Positions 8,717-17,310 of a DNA stretch of 64,000 nucleotides are shown here, piece after piece; position 1 is the first letter of the stretch, and every line of letters starts with the position of its first letter. The notes beneath the pieces were generated by a model. That model worked only from the letters and a program-made list of their open reading frames with translations, ran no database searches and was not told where the DNA came from. The stretch lies in assembly GCF_007830615.1 (NCBI RefSeq), contig NZ_VLLI01000019.1, forward strand, positions 35,143 through 99,142. Reading direction: 5' to 3'. Position numbers and translations under genes: made by a program. The stretch comes from Mucilaginibacter frigoritolerans (lineage in GTDB: Bacteria > Bacteroidota > Bacteroidia > Sphingobacteriales > Sphingobacteriaceae).

Positions 8717-10966
8717 TTATTGAAGCCCCCAGCTTTTATTAGGTTTTGGGCCCATTTCCAATTCAAGTTTGCCGCCATCCACCAATTGCTGATGGGTAAA
8801 CCATGGGGTATTCAAAGGTTCCCCGTTAAATTTTGCGCTCTGAATATATTTATTAACAACAGAGCAGTTATTTGCTATTAAAGTAAATTGTTTACCCCCT
8901 GGCAAATCAATAGTTACATTTGTAAAAAGCGGACTACCAATTGTGTAAACCGGTATGCCAGGTGTTATTGGATAAAATCCCATTGATGAAAATACTACAA
9001 ATGCAGACATACCGCCGCCGTCTTCGTCTCCTGGTATGCCAAAAATATTGTCCTTAAACCAAACGTCTAGCAGAAACCTGATTCGTTTCTGTGTTTTCCA
9101 GGGTGCTGTGTAATTGTATAGGTAGGGGATATGAAAACTAGGCTCATTACCCATTGAGTACTCGCCAACCAGGCCGGTAGCATCGGGGAATTTGCTCCAG
9201 AATTCATATTTGCTCCGGCCAAGACCTTCACGAAACAATTGGTCCAGTTTTTCTTCAAAGGCATTTTTGCCTCCCATTAACGTAATTAAACCTTTGGTAT
9301 CATACTGTACCTGCCATAAATAGGTCCACCCGTTATTTTCGTCGTAATAGTTACGTCCTCCCAAACCTCCATCAAATTTGGGGTCAATGTTTATCCAGTT
9401 TCCATTTTCATCTTTGGGCATAAACATTTTATTGTTGTTATCCCACAAATTTTTATAGTTTTTTGATCGTACATTAAATTTCTCCTCGTCGGCAGTATGA
9501 CCAAGTTCTTTGGCCATTTCGCCTACGGCCCAATCATCATAACTACCACCAAGCGTTACTGCAACAGGTTGTCTTTTTTCAAAAGGATGCACTTCGGCCA
9601 CAGTTTCTTTTTCGCCTGGTTTCAAAGCCGGGAAATAACCGTTTTTATAATAAAAATCATCTAAAATAGTTTTAGGGCCATTTTTCCAGGGCAGCATAGT
9701 AGCCATGGTTGCGTTTTTTATCATACCCTGATATGCTGTTTCAGTATCAAATGCTTTAATTCCTTTACGATAGTCATCCAGTATCATTATTGATGAGTGA
9801 AAACCATTCATGCAGGGGTTATCGCCAAACAGCACTGGAAAAGTGGGCATCCAGCCACTTTGTTGATACATCGTTACATATGAATTAAGCATATCCTGCT
9901 CCAAAGCCGGGTTTAATATTGTCCTCAAAGGATGAAGGGCGAGATAAGTATCCCAGATCCAGTCATCAACATAAAACGGCTTGTTGCTGGTATGTATTTT
10001 TTTGTCAAAGCCACTGTAATACTTGTTATCTTCGGTTATATCAACCATACGCTCATTACACCTGTATAATGCAGTGTAAAAAGATCTTTTTTGAGCCTCT
10101 GTTCCCCCGGTAACTTTTATTTGATCAACTATTTTTTGCCACGCTTTTTCGGCATCATTCTTTACTGATGCAAAAGTGCGTTCCTTTATCTCTTCGTTAA
10201 AATTAGCCTTAGCCTGTTCAGGGCTTATGTAAGATATCGCATACCTGAACTCCACCGTATCCGACAAGTTTTTAGGAAAGCTAATCCATGCCTGCACACT
10301 CTTACCTATTGCTGTGCTGTTGCTGCTCAATTGTCCGTTGGTTACTGTGCCTGTTTTACCTGCCAGACTAAAAACACCATACAGATACACTTTAATATCA
10401 TCGTGATAGGTTTCCATGCCTGTTATTACATTATCCTTATCGAAGCTCCAGGCGCCGCCGCCATCGTTATAAAGATCAAACAGTAAATTTTTATTGGCTG
10501 CATCAGTTGCAAAGACAAACTGGAATATACCGGTTTTTTTACCTGGAGCAAACTCTACTGTTGTACCATCGTCAACAAGGTATGTTGAATAATACCAGGG
10601 CCGGGTAACTTCAAGATCATGATCATAAGTGAGTTTTTGCTTCCAGGCTTCTTTTGATAGCTGTTTTACTGAAGGCTTCAAAGCAAATACTTCACCAAGC
10701 CTGTGGGATACTATTGTTAAGGGAAAACTCGATATCTGATCATCCATGTAATCCTCCCTTTCTGGATACATCCTGATAAGCTGGTTTGGGAGTTGAGCAG
10801 TAGGCCGGGTTGGCTGCAGTAACTGGCCCACGTTGCCGATACGCGGATCAATATATTTAAGGTTTCCGCTACCCGCATTAACTTCGTGTGCATCTTGTGC
10901 TGCAAGTTTGCCCACACAATAAAAAATAAATATTGCAATAAAAAAGAAACGTGAAAATTTACTCAT
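8717..10966 (-). CDS. GH92 family glycoside hydrolase (alpha-mannosidase family)
   Basis: 749 residues, signal peptide about 1-23 (FYCVGKLAAQ). The N-terminal beta-sandwich and the (alpha/alpha)6 domain follow the GH92 pattern: YIDPRIGNVGQ, FYTALYRC, WDTYLALHPL, GGSYDDWAVGEMAKELG, NEPSFHIPYLYN, and GIPGDEDGGGMSAF before SSMGFYPITPGIPVY, the segment that carries the catalytic acidic residues in this family. GH92 enzymes are Ca-dependent exo-alpha-mannosidases. The N-terminal segment with PTRPTAQLPNQLIRMYPERED is unlike the usual start of mannosidases and matches a subgroup of less defined specificity. First gene of the four-gene operon, 190 bases downstream of the regulator gene; the shared 15-base motif lies in that gap. 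Confidence 0.9.
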   Translation of the reverse strand: MSKFSRFFFIAIFIFYCVGKLAAQDAHEVNAGSGNLKYIDPRIGNVGQLLQPTRPTAQLPNQLIRMYPEREDYMDDQISSFPLTIVSHRLGEVFALKPSVKQLSKEAWKQKLTYDHDLEVTRPWYYSTYLVDDGTTVEFAPGKKTGIFQFVFATDAANKNLLFDLYNDGGGAWSFDKDNVITGMETYHDDIKVYLYGVFSLAGKTGTVTNGQLSSNSTAIGKSVQAWISFPKNLSDTVEFRYAISYISPEQAKANFNEEIKERTFASVKNDAEKAWQKIVDQIKVTGGTEAQKRSFYTALYRCNERMVDITEDNKYYSGFDKKIHTSNKPFYVDDWIWDTYLALHPLRTILNPALEQDMLNSYVTMYQQSGWMPTFPVLFGDNPCMNGFHSSIMILDDYRKGIKAFDTETAYQGMIKNATMATMLPWKNGPKTILDDFYYKNGYFPALKPGEKETVAEVHPFEKRQPVAVTLGGSYDDWAVGEMAKELGHTADEEKFNVRSKNYKNLWDNNNKMFMPKDENGNWINIDPKFDGGLGGRNYYDENNGWTYLWQVQYDTKGLITLMGGKNAFEEKLDQLFREGLGRSKYEFWSKFPDATGLVGEYSMGNEPSFHIPYLYNYTAPWKTQKRIRFLLDVWFKDNIFGIPGDEDGGGMSAFVVFSSMGFYPITPGIPVYTIGSPLFTNVTIDLPGGKQFTLIANNCSVVNKYIQSAKFNGEPLNTPWFTHQQLVDGGKLELEMGPKPNKSWGLQ

Positions 10967-11054
10967 GGCTGAAATATGGCTTAATGGGTTGTTTAAAAGT
11001 TTTACGGTTGATAAAACATCTAAAATATTTAGCCACGAATAAAGACTATATGAT

Positions 11055-11080
11055 TAATAAAAGATTAATACATGCTTAAT
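11055..11080. promoter_or_regulatory. Candidate operator upstream of the GH92 operon
   Basis: TAATAAAAGATTAAT (11055-11069) is identical to 2247-2261 upstream of susC, and the similarity extends through TACATG. Within it ATTAA and TTAAT form an inverted repeat with a 7-base spacer (11064-11080). It sits 89 bases before the GH92 start codon. I infer a shared binding site for a locus regulator, possibly the adjacent membrane-spanning one. Confidence 0.5.
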
Positions 11081-11156
11081 TGACAGTAATTGTTATAATT
11101 TCAGTTGAATTAGTTAAAATAATACCATTATACAGGTTCAGCCTAACCGAAGATTA

Positions 11157-13736
11157 TCATTTTTGAGATGTTTTTTTTTCGAGTATATCATGAAAATCCA
11201 TCTTAAAATCTTCACCATAAATAACTTTATACTCTTTTATGAAGTTTTCAAATGTATGTTTAGCTAATGAATGCTTACCCAATGAAGATAGCGCCTTACA
11301 CTTTAATATAGTAGCTTCCTCATTAACCGGATCGAAATGAAAAATATAGGCTGATATTTCAATTAATAATTCTGCATCGTGAGTTGGATCAAGTGAATGT
11401 GCATAATGCAGATACGTATCTATCACATCATTTGATATTTCGGATTTAAAACTATCAAGCCATTCGTATTCGTTATTTAACAAAAAGTTTCCCCTTTGGG
11501 TAATAGCAGAAAGAAATTTTATTCGCTCGATATCCAGCAGGGCCTTATCCCTTACTATGCTTAAATAATCGCCATAGTCAACATGCACATGGTCAAAATC
11601 AATATCTATTTTCCAATAGCCAGTATCCTTTGATAAACTGCAATGATCCAGTCTGTCAAGCAGGCTTTTTAGTTTGGCTATATTAACAGACCTGTTATTA
11701 CGCGCACTTTTAGCATCTTTATCAAACCACAATATTTCATTCAGTTTCTCCGAGCTTAAACCCCGCCCGTGTTTAATGGAGTATAAAAGAATAACCAAAA
11801 AAAGTTCCTTTATAAGAGGGGTGAAATGTTTGGTTATATCAGCCCCTTCTGCATCAAATACCTGCAGGTCGCCAAAAAGAAAAATTGAATTTTTACATAG
11901 GGTCCCACTACTATAGGCTTTTATTTTATTTGGTATTTCAGATGCTTCCGCATCATTTATTACCGGTGAGGAGATTAAAATGGGACTATTTGTTTTGCGC
12001 CGTTTTAAATATATAAATGCTGTCGCCGCGGCAATCAACAGAAAACAAGCAATATAATACAAGTAATAGCTCCTTTTTGCCAATGATACGGTAGACCCGG
12101 ATCCAAATGGAGGAGAAAGCAAGGTGTAAATATTTACTTTGGTTTGGTTAGTTTCAGATCGCAGCAATGTTACTGCAATAAACTTTTTACTTGTTTTACA
12201 ATAATAAAGATCGGCAAATGAATGTGTATCGTGAAAGTTGTAAGGTATTGAATTACCAACAAAAGTATACGAAGGTTTTAATAGCGATCCGTATATGAGC
12301 TGAAGTGTTGAGTTATATTTATGCTGCGGGAAGATAAGGCCGTAGTATGAATTTGAATGACTATCAATAATGAGTGAATTCGCCATTGCAAAATCGTTAT
12401 CACCCTCCTTTAATGTAAACATTTTTTTAAACGTCTTATCTTTTACGGTAAAACGCATCATATCATACATATTGTTCGGATTAAGTATCTGCTGTCCGCT
12501 CGAGTTACCATATCCTCCCAGGATGTAAACCGTATCACCCTTTTCAGTTGCGCCCAATGCGGCGAGGTATCGCGGCATAAAAAAATCGCGATTAGGCACA
12601 ATATTTTCCCAGGTATGAGTATTAAAATGATATTGCTGTACAGTGTTTTTATAAACTAAATGTCCATAACCACCAAATAAGTACAAGGAAGAGTCGCTTA
12701 TTGATATTGATTTATTGAGATGCCAAAAGTCAGAAACATCTCCAGCTTCAAACTTCTTGTCCCAGGCATGTGTAGTTGTGTTGTATTTGGCGATGAATTT
12801 TTTATTTACAAAAAGATAAAAATTGTATAAGTTTTTATCATATGGATTAAAAACAGATTGATTACCCTGGTTAAGGATCAATTTGCCTGAAGAATAAGCG
12901 GTGCTGCTCCAATGTGAGCTGTCTGCCTGGTAACTATAAATAGAATCGGAGCCAATAACATAAACTATTTCTTTTTTCGGATCAAAAGCAACACTAGCAA
13001 CCCCATTAATTTTTAATCCCTGGGCAGGTTGCCAGTCATGATGCAAGGCCGTGATCCATAATGGATTAATCACTGCTCCATCACTTTGTGAGTATATTTC
13101 ATGTGCTGTCTGGCCAAGTTCTTCGTTTAAAGGCCAGTTGTATGTTAATGATCCATTACTAATGATCTTTATATCCCGCAGCTTCATTGGCGGTATATCG
13201 GTGGTTTTAAATTGCTTATAATTGTTTACACCAAAAAGTATTTTATAGCATGCACTTCTTTTTAAATGCATGTTTTTTTCAATAAATGTACGATCACCTG
13301 ATCTGAAAATTATCCTATCGTTATCATAATCAAACTTGATCGATAACTTATTCCACCGGTTAAAGAGGCTATTTGGATCAATATCAAAGGCTGTCTTTGT
13401 CAGCTTATCACCTATTATTAAATTAAAATGGTTTTTTAATGCTTCTGCATTATAAACCAGATCAATATTCCGGTGATCATCCTCAATTATTCTTATTATA
13501 TAACCAAAATAGACAGCCCGGTTGAGGTAAAATGACAAATCGAAGGAAATTTCAAAATTGTTATTGAAACATAATGTCTTTTCCGGGCTAAGGTCAAGTG
13601 AGGTTCTTTTATCCTGCACAACTTCGTGGCTGTGAAAACCCATCCCATAAGATTGGCCATAACTATCCTGATTAAAGATGACAGCTAAAAAAATTATAAA
13701 AAATATAGCCTTAAAAAAACAACAAATTAATCTCAT
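11157..13736 (-). CDS. Membrane-spanning one-component regulator: LamG/kelch-like sensor, TM, SARP-like DNA-binding half
   Basis: 859 residues. A signal or first membrane segment spans about 5-22. Residues 35-215 look like a LamG/concanavalin-like fold (FEISFDLSFYL, WNKLSIKFDYDNDRIIF, WPLNEELGQTAHEIYS). Residues 245-540 carry kelch-like blades (LYLFGGYG, YILGGYGNSSGQ). One strong TM helix lies at about 557-577, followed by KRRK. The cytoplasmic part has an OmpR/SARP-type winged helix (about 617-710, with LSSEKLNEILWFDKDAKSARN and NIAKLKSLLD) and a BTAD/TPR-like helical tail (712-845). I infer that it senses a glycan outside the cytoplasmic membrane and directly controls the flanking glycan genes; it has no kinase or receiver domain. 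It is transcribed with the operon but separated by a 190-base gap. Confidence 0.78.
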   Translation of the reverse strand: MRLICCFFKAIFFIIFLAVIFNQDSYGQSYGMGFHSHEVVQDKRTSLDLSPEKTLCFNNNFEISFDLSFYLNRAVYFGYIIRIIEDDHRNIDLVYNAEALKNHFNLIIGDKLTKTAFDIDPNSLFNRWNKLSIKFDYDNDRIIFRSGDRTFIEKNMHLKRSACYKILFGVNNYKQFKTTDIPPMKLRDIKIISNGSLTYNWPLNEELGQTAHEIYSQSDGAVINPLWITALHHDWQPAQGLKINGVASVAFDPKKEIVYVIGSDSIYSYQADSSHWSSTAYSSGKLILNQGNQSVFNPYDKNLYNFYLFVNKKFIAKYNTTTHAWDKKFEAGDVSDFWHLNKSISISDSSLYLFGGYGHLVYKNTVQQYHFNTHTWENIVPNRDFFMPRYLAALGATEKGDTVYILGGYGNSSGQQILNPNNMYDMMRFTVKDKTFKKMFTLKEGDNDFAMANSLIIDSHSNSYYGLIFPQHKYNSTLQLIYGSLLKPSYTFVGNSIPYNFHDTHSFADLYYCKTSKKFIAVTLLRSETNQTKVNIYTLLSPPFGSGSTVSLAKRSYYLYYIACFLLIAAATAFIYLKRRKTNSPILISSPVINDAEASEIPNKIKAYSSGTLCKNSIFLFGDLQVFDAEGADITKHFTPLIKELFLVILLYSIKHGRGLSSEKLNEILWFDKDAKSARNNRSVNIAKLKSLLDRLDHCSLSKDTGYWKIDIDFDHVHVDYGDYLSIVRDKALLDIERIKFLSAITQRGNFLLNNEYEWLDSFKSEISNDVIDTYLHYAHSLDPTHDAELLIEISAYIFHFDPVNEEATILKCKALSSLGKHSLAKHTFENFIKEYKVIYGEDFKMDFHDILEKKTSQK

Positions 13737-13927
13737 TCATTTGGGGTTAATAATTATCCCGGGATAAGAGCGCCTAAGTTAGTTTATAATCTGAAAAATA
13801 TGGTCAATAGCTACAAAACCCAGCGTAGTATCTGTAACTTTTATTTCAACTCAAAATTATAACGATAATTAACATCTGCAACGTGTTTAATGTGAATTGT
13901 CATTTTTCACTATTTAAAGGCATTGAA

Positions 13928-13944
13928 ATTAATACATAATTAAT
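13928..13944. promoter_or_regulatory. Candidate third operator: ATTAAT palindrome
   Basis: ATTAAT-ACATA-ATTAAT is a perfect 6-bp inverted repeat with a 5-base spacer, 162 bases before the preferred start of the GH71/99-like gene. It shares ATTAATACAT with the sites near 2277 and 11064. AT-rich gaps make such matches fairly easy, so this one is weaker than the other two. Otherwise the gap 13737-14105 shows no RNA gene or repeat that I can see. Confidence 0.35.
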
Positions 13945-14105
13945 TTTTTTTTAACTCCGGCCCGTTTATTTGCTGCAACAATGCTAAAGTCTTTGGCCAA
14001 CCTAAATGATTCAGAGTAAAACAACAAAACAGGCCGGTAACTTATCTCTATTTCATCCGAAACATGGGCCATACTATATCGCTAACCAATTTACTAATTT
14101 ATAAA

Positions 14106-15410
14106 ATGAAAATAATTAATTATCCAGTTCTCGTACTTTTACTGCTGTGCTTTACCATTACCAGCAGAGCGCAAACAAAGCATAGCAAAAGCACACTTTA
14201 CCCTACTTACAAGGGCTTGGTTATGGCCGGCTATCAGGGCTGGTTCAGTGCCGCCGGAGATGGAAGCAATTCTTCGCATTATGTTTATGGGAATGAGGAG
14301 CGTTCAGGAATTGATTTATGGCCAGACGTAAGCGAATATGAAAAAACATATCCAACTCCCTTTAAACTTTCAAACGGACAGCCTGCGCTTTTTTTTAGCT
14401 CGGCAGATAAAAGTACTATAGACCTTCATTTTAAATGGATGCAGCAATATGGAGTTGACGGCGTATTTATGCAACGTTTTTTTAATGTCGCAAAAAGTAA
14501 AGACAAAAATAACAGCAGGTCCTCTTTTATATTGCAAAATGCTATGGAAGCAGCTTCAAAGTATAAAAGGGCTATAGCGGTTATGTATGATTTGTCAGGA
14601 CTGGCAGCATCCGGGGAAGATTGTTCTGCTATAATAGATGATTGGAAATATTTGGTAGACCAGTTAAAAGTTACCAACCAGGAAGGTACACAAACCTACC
14701 TGCATTTTAACGGAAAGCCGGTTGTTGCCATTTGGGGAGTAGGCTTTCCTGACCGGCCTTATAACATCAGGAATATTGGTCTGGAAAGACTGATAGACTT
14801 TTTAAAAAATGATCCTGTTTATGGTGGCTGCGCAGTTATGATCGGTGTTCCTAACTCATGGCGTACTTTGAATGGCGATTGTAATCCCGACCCTTACCTG
14901 CACGAATTGATTAAACAATGCGATATTGTTTTGCCCTGGAGCGTACAACGTTATTCCCCATTGCTCCATAATGATATGAACAGGTACAGGGATGATTTAA
15001 TAGAGGATATGAAATGGTGCCGGGAAAATAATTTAAGCTATGTGCCATGTGTATATCCGGGATTTAGCTGGCATAACCTGAGCCGCTATGAATTTCCGGA
15101 TGATGTTAAGCCGTTAGCATCAATACCACGAATGGGAGGGCGATTCTACTGGCAAATGTTATCTACCGCAATATCAACCGGTGCAAGCATGTTATATGTG
15201 GCCATGTTTGATGAAATAAACGAAGGTACAGCTATCTTCAAGGTGACCAATAATCCGCCGGTATGCGCTAATTCAAATACAGCTTTTGCTAACCTTGATG
15301 GTAAGCCATCTGATTATTACTTATGGTTAACCGGCGAGGCCGGTAAAATATTAAAACACCAAGAATCGCTTAATTTTAAATTGCCGGAGCGAAAGCCTGA
15401 AAAACAATAA
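14106..15410 (+). CDS. Secreted GH71/99-like glycoside hydrolase
   Basis: The reading frame is open from an ATG at 14064, but the ATG at 14106 gives a clean signal peptide (MKIINYPVLVLLLLCFTITS, then RAQ), so I place the start there (434 residues). The mature protein begins YPTYKGLVMAGYQGWF and continues with LHFKWMQQYGVDGVFMQRF, AVMYDLSG, HFNGKPVVAIWGVGF, the DIVLPWSVQRY region and MLYVAMFDEINEGTAIFK. This pattern fits the GH71/99-like TIM barrel group, which includes endo-alpha-mannanases and other endo-acting enzymes. It is transcribed away from the regulator and belongs to the same locus. Next to a GH92 enzyme, an alpha-mannoside or similar substrate is plausible but unproven. Confidence 0.82.
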   Translation: MKIINYPVLVLLLLCFTITSRAQTKHSKSTLYPTYKGLVMAGYQGWFSAAGDGSNSSHYVYGNEERSGIDLWPDVSEYEKTYPTPFKLSNGQPALFFSSADKSTIDLHFKWMQQYGVDGVFMQRFFNVAKSKDKNNSRSSFILQNAMEAASKYKRAIAVMYDLSGLAASGEDCSAIIDDWKYLVDQLKVTNQEGTQTYLHFNGKPVVAIWGVGFPDRPYNIRNIGLERLIDFLKNDPVYGGCAVMIGVPNSWRTLNGDCNPDPYLHELIKQCDIVLPWSVQRYSPLLHNDMNRYRDDLIEDMKWCRENNLSYVPCVYPGFSWHNLSRYEFPDDVKPLASIPRMGGRFYWQMLSTAISTGASMLYVAMFDEINEGTAIFKVTNNPPVCANSNTAFANLDGKPSDYYLWLTGEAGKILKHQESLNFKLPERKPEKQ

Positions 15411-15493
15411 ACATCGATAACGATCGTATCCTTTAACATCCTGAATTATGCACCTTTTTGTAGCGATCTGGTGAATAATGTGGTCATTTAAAA

Positions 15494-15528
15494 CAAAAGT
15501 CTGCAATTATTTGACTTGCAGACTTTTG
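15494..15528 (+). terminator. Terminator-like hairpin after the GH71/99-like gene
   Basis: CAAAAGTCTGCAA (15494-15506) pairs perfectly with TTGCAGACTTTTG (15516-15528) around a 9-base loop; TCTATTTTAAT follows. A 13-bp stem about 85 bases past the stop codon is consistent with intrinsic termination, although the T-run is interrupted. Confidence 0.6.
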
Positions 15529-15549
15529 TCTATTTTAATATTAAATTCA

Positions 15550-15566
15550 GCGGAGAGGGAGCGATT
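15550..15566 (-). other. Possible tRNA-Ser 3'-end fragment
   Basis: GCGGAGAGGGAGCGATT matches 16 of 17 bases of the 3' end of the intact tRNA-Ser(GGA) at 30904-30920, in the same orientation, and then diverges. Such scraps are left when an integrative element that targets a tRNA 3' end moves or decays. It is short, so chance cannot be excluded. Confidence 0.35.
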
Positions 15567-15675
15567 TATACTTTTTATTAAAGGAGCCCCGGATTTGCTC
15601 CTATAGCAGTTTTCATTGAACAGGCCTCTTTTAAGACCCTGTCAAATTCGATTAAAAATTAAATTGTAAATAAAC

Positions 15676-15744
15676 ATGGCTGAACAAAACCAAAAGACTC
15701 ATACCTTTCCCATAGGCGGTTCGAGTCCGATTGGCTCCGATTAA
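15676..15744 (+). other. 22-codon micro-ORF overlapping a T-arm-like sequence
   Basis: An ATG at 15676 opens 22 codons (MAEQNQKTHTF...GSSPIGSD) before TAA at 15742. Inside it, GGTTCGAGTCC (15718-15728) matches the tRNA B-box consensus, and TGGCTCC after it could be an acceptor 3' strand, but the T-stem is imperfect and no matching tRNA 5' half is clear. It is either a small peptide, a gene fragment, or a tRNA-end remnant. The remaining gap 15411-15837 has only the hairpin and the tRNA-Ser-like scrap described above. Confidence 0.25.
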
Positions 15745-15837
15745 TTTGAGCTGGAGCATGACTAAACTTGAACCGCATTTTTGAAGATTTGCGGCACCTT
15801 GCAGATAGTTTATTATTCAACTAATTTTAACTGATTG

Positions 15838-16203
15838 CTAATAAAAAAAGGTTTCGGATATTATCTTATCGTCCTTTACGCCAAAAACTGCAATTTCTGC
15901 CAATTGTAATCGCTGTCCATTTTTTAAAGTCATGTCTCTGCCCATGGCCATGCTAAAAAAGTTTCCTCCAACCACCGGCTCGCTACAGAAGAAGCTGTGT
16001 ACTTCTGCAATAATTTCCTGTCTGGCTTTTGACTTGGCTAAAACCGCTTCAATCCCCTTGGTTATGGTAGGTACTCCCATTGTCAAAGCATGTTCAGGTT
16101 CGGTACAAACAATGTCGGCGCTATAAAACTGTTGATAAATTTCTGTCACTTTTCTTTGTTGAAAAAGATCAAAGTAACGATTGGCTAATTCTTGAGTTGT
16201 CAT
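15838..16203 (-). CDS. SnoaL-like/NTF2-fold protein
   Basis: 121 residues, predicted soluble and cytoplasmic. The pattern NRYFDLFQQRKVTEIYQQFYSADIVCTEPEHA, then GIEAVLAKSKARQEIIAEVH, VGGNFFSMAMGRD and QLAEIAVFGVKDDKIISETFF is typical of the SnoaL-like branch of the NTF2 superfamily (small alpha+beta barrel). Members bind or isomerise small hydrophobic molecules, and many are of unknown role. It is divergent from the AraC-type regulator at 16300, with a 96-base shared promoter region, so it is a likely target of that regulator. Confidence 0.75.
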   Translation of the reverse strand: MTTQELANRYFDLFQQRKVTEIYQQFYSADIVCTEPEHALTMGVPTITKGIEAVLAKSKARQEIIAEVHSFFCSEPVVGGNFFSMAMGRDMTLKNGQRLQLAEIAVFGVKDDKIISETFFY

Positions 16204-16223
16204 TTGTTTGATTATTTATAATA

Positions 16224-16276
16224 CAAAGGTATTCTGTTATTTAACACTTATGGTGTTAAAAAGTATCATATATTTG
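16224..16276. promoter_or_regulatory. Divergent promoter region with palindromic operator
   Basis: A perfect 8-bp inverted repeat TTTAACAC-N5-GTGTTAAA spans 16240-16260. A minus-strand -7 box (CAAAGGTA at 16224-16231, i.e. TACCTTTG) points at the SnoaL gene and a plus-strand -7 box (TATATTTG, 16269-16276) at the AraC gene, so the palindrome sits between both boxes where a bound regulator could control both. No good TTTG -33 element was found for either. Confidence 0.5.
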
Positions 16277-16299
16277 TTTAATCGTATTAATTTATAAAA

Positions 16300-17214
16300 A
16301 TGGACGCTTTAAGTACCGTGTTAGATGCAACCAGGCTGAGAAGTGTAGTTTACAGCAAATTTCCTCTTGCGGCGCCTTGGGGACTGGATATTGTTCAGGA
16401 CGGAAATTCACAATTCTGGCGGCTGGTGAGCGGCAGTTGTACTGTTGGTTCGCCTGATGGCCGCGTGATAGAATTAGCAGAAGGCGATCTGGTTTTTGTG
16501 CCTCACGGAAGCGCGCACTGGATAGGAGATAAATCTACAAGTTTACGCATGCCCTCGCCCGAATTTGTTAAGGCCCGCAGGGCGGGGACTCCTGTCTTTA
16601 ACACTGGCGGCGATATAACTGTTCTTATAGCTGGTCATTTTGAGTTTGATTACCAGCCCTTGCATCCTTTTTTAAAGGATTTGCCTTCAATTATACATAT
16701 CAGGCAATATGTGACGGAAAACCAGCTATTACTAAAGCAGGTTACTCAATTAATGCTGGAAGAACTCAACAACGAACGACCAGGAAGCAGTATAATGCTG
16801 AAATGTTTGTCGGAAATAATGTTTATCAATATCATCAGGGCATATTTAGAACAGGTTGTACCCGACAGTGGTTTTCTTTCCGCGTTAAATGACCCGAGGA
16901 TTAGCAAGGCACTAAAACTGATGCAGGACATCCCCCAAAACAACTGGACGCTGGAATCGCTTGCATCTGAGATAGGCATGTCACGTTCTGTTTTCTTTAA
17001 TCAATTTAAAAAATTAGTGCATGAAACACCGTTGACCTACCTTACTAACTGGCGTATTAGACAAGCTCAAAAGCTGTTAATTATGGATAACCGCAATATA
17101 TCCCAAATTGCAGTGAACGTTGGATATCAGTCGGAAGCAGCTTTTAATCGGATATTTAAGTCAAAAACAGGACAGACTCCCGCAGCTTATAGAAGAAGTA
17201 AGTTTTTCCAGTAA
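16300..17214 (+). CDS. AraC-family regulator with N-terminal cupin
   Basis: 304 residues. The N-terminal half is a cupin sensor (about 10-110: FPLAAPWGLDIVQDG, FWRLVSGSCTVG, LAEGDLVFVPHGSAHWI), as in the cupin_6 AraC-binding group. The C-terminal half is a double helix-turn-helix AraC domain (about 205-300: WTLESLASEIGMSRSVFFNQFKK, then ISQIAVNVGYQSEAAFNRIFK and GQTPAAYRR). It should bind DNA according to a small ligand. It is divergent from the SnoaL-like gene and probably controls it and itself through the palindrome in the 96-base gap. Confidence 0.9.
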   Translation: MDALSTVLDATRLRSVVYSKFPLAAPWGLDIVQDGNSQFWRLVSGSCTVGSPDGRVIELAEGDLVFVPHGSAHWIGDKSTSLRMPSPEFVKARRAGTPVFNTGGDITVLIAGHFEFDYQPLHPFLKDLPSIIHIRQYVTENQLLLKQVTQLMLEELNNERPGSSIMLKCLSEIMFINIIRAYLEQVVPDSGFLSALNDPRISKALKLMQDIPQNNWTLESLASEIGMSRSVFFNQFKKLVHETPLTYLTNWRIRQAQKLLIMDNRNISQIAVNVGYQSEAAFNRIFKSKTGQTPAAYRRSKFFQ

Positions 17215-17261
17215 TTTTTAGCATATGATCATTATTCACCACTAATTTTATAACATAACTT

Positions 17262-17310
17262 AAACGCAAAAATGCCTTAAGACTTTCGACTTGAGGCTTC
17301 TGACTTTTAA
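17262..17310 (+). terminator. Hairpin/terminator with 7-base tandem periodicity
   Basis: GCCTTAAG (17274-17281) pairs with CTTGAGGC (17290-17297; one T-G wobble). From 17276 the sequence runs as five 7-base units each beginning CTT (CTTAAGA, CTTTCGA, CTTGAGG, CTTCTGA, CTTTTAA). The lead-in TAAACGCAAAAATGCCT closely resembles that of the terminator at 30840. It lies between convergent genes, so termination of the AraC gene is likely. The rest of the gap to 17459 shows nothing else. Confidence 0.55.

Noticed and set aside
15583..15739. A complete tRNA or tmRNA made from GGAGCCC at 15583 and TGGCTCC at 15732
   Set aside because: The 157-base distance, lack of D and anticodon arms and the poor T-stem do not fit a tRNA, and the tmRNA ends do not match; only a remnant is reported.
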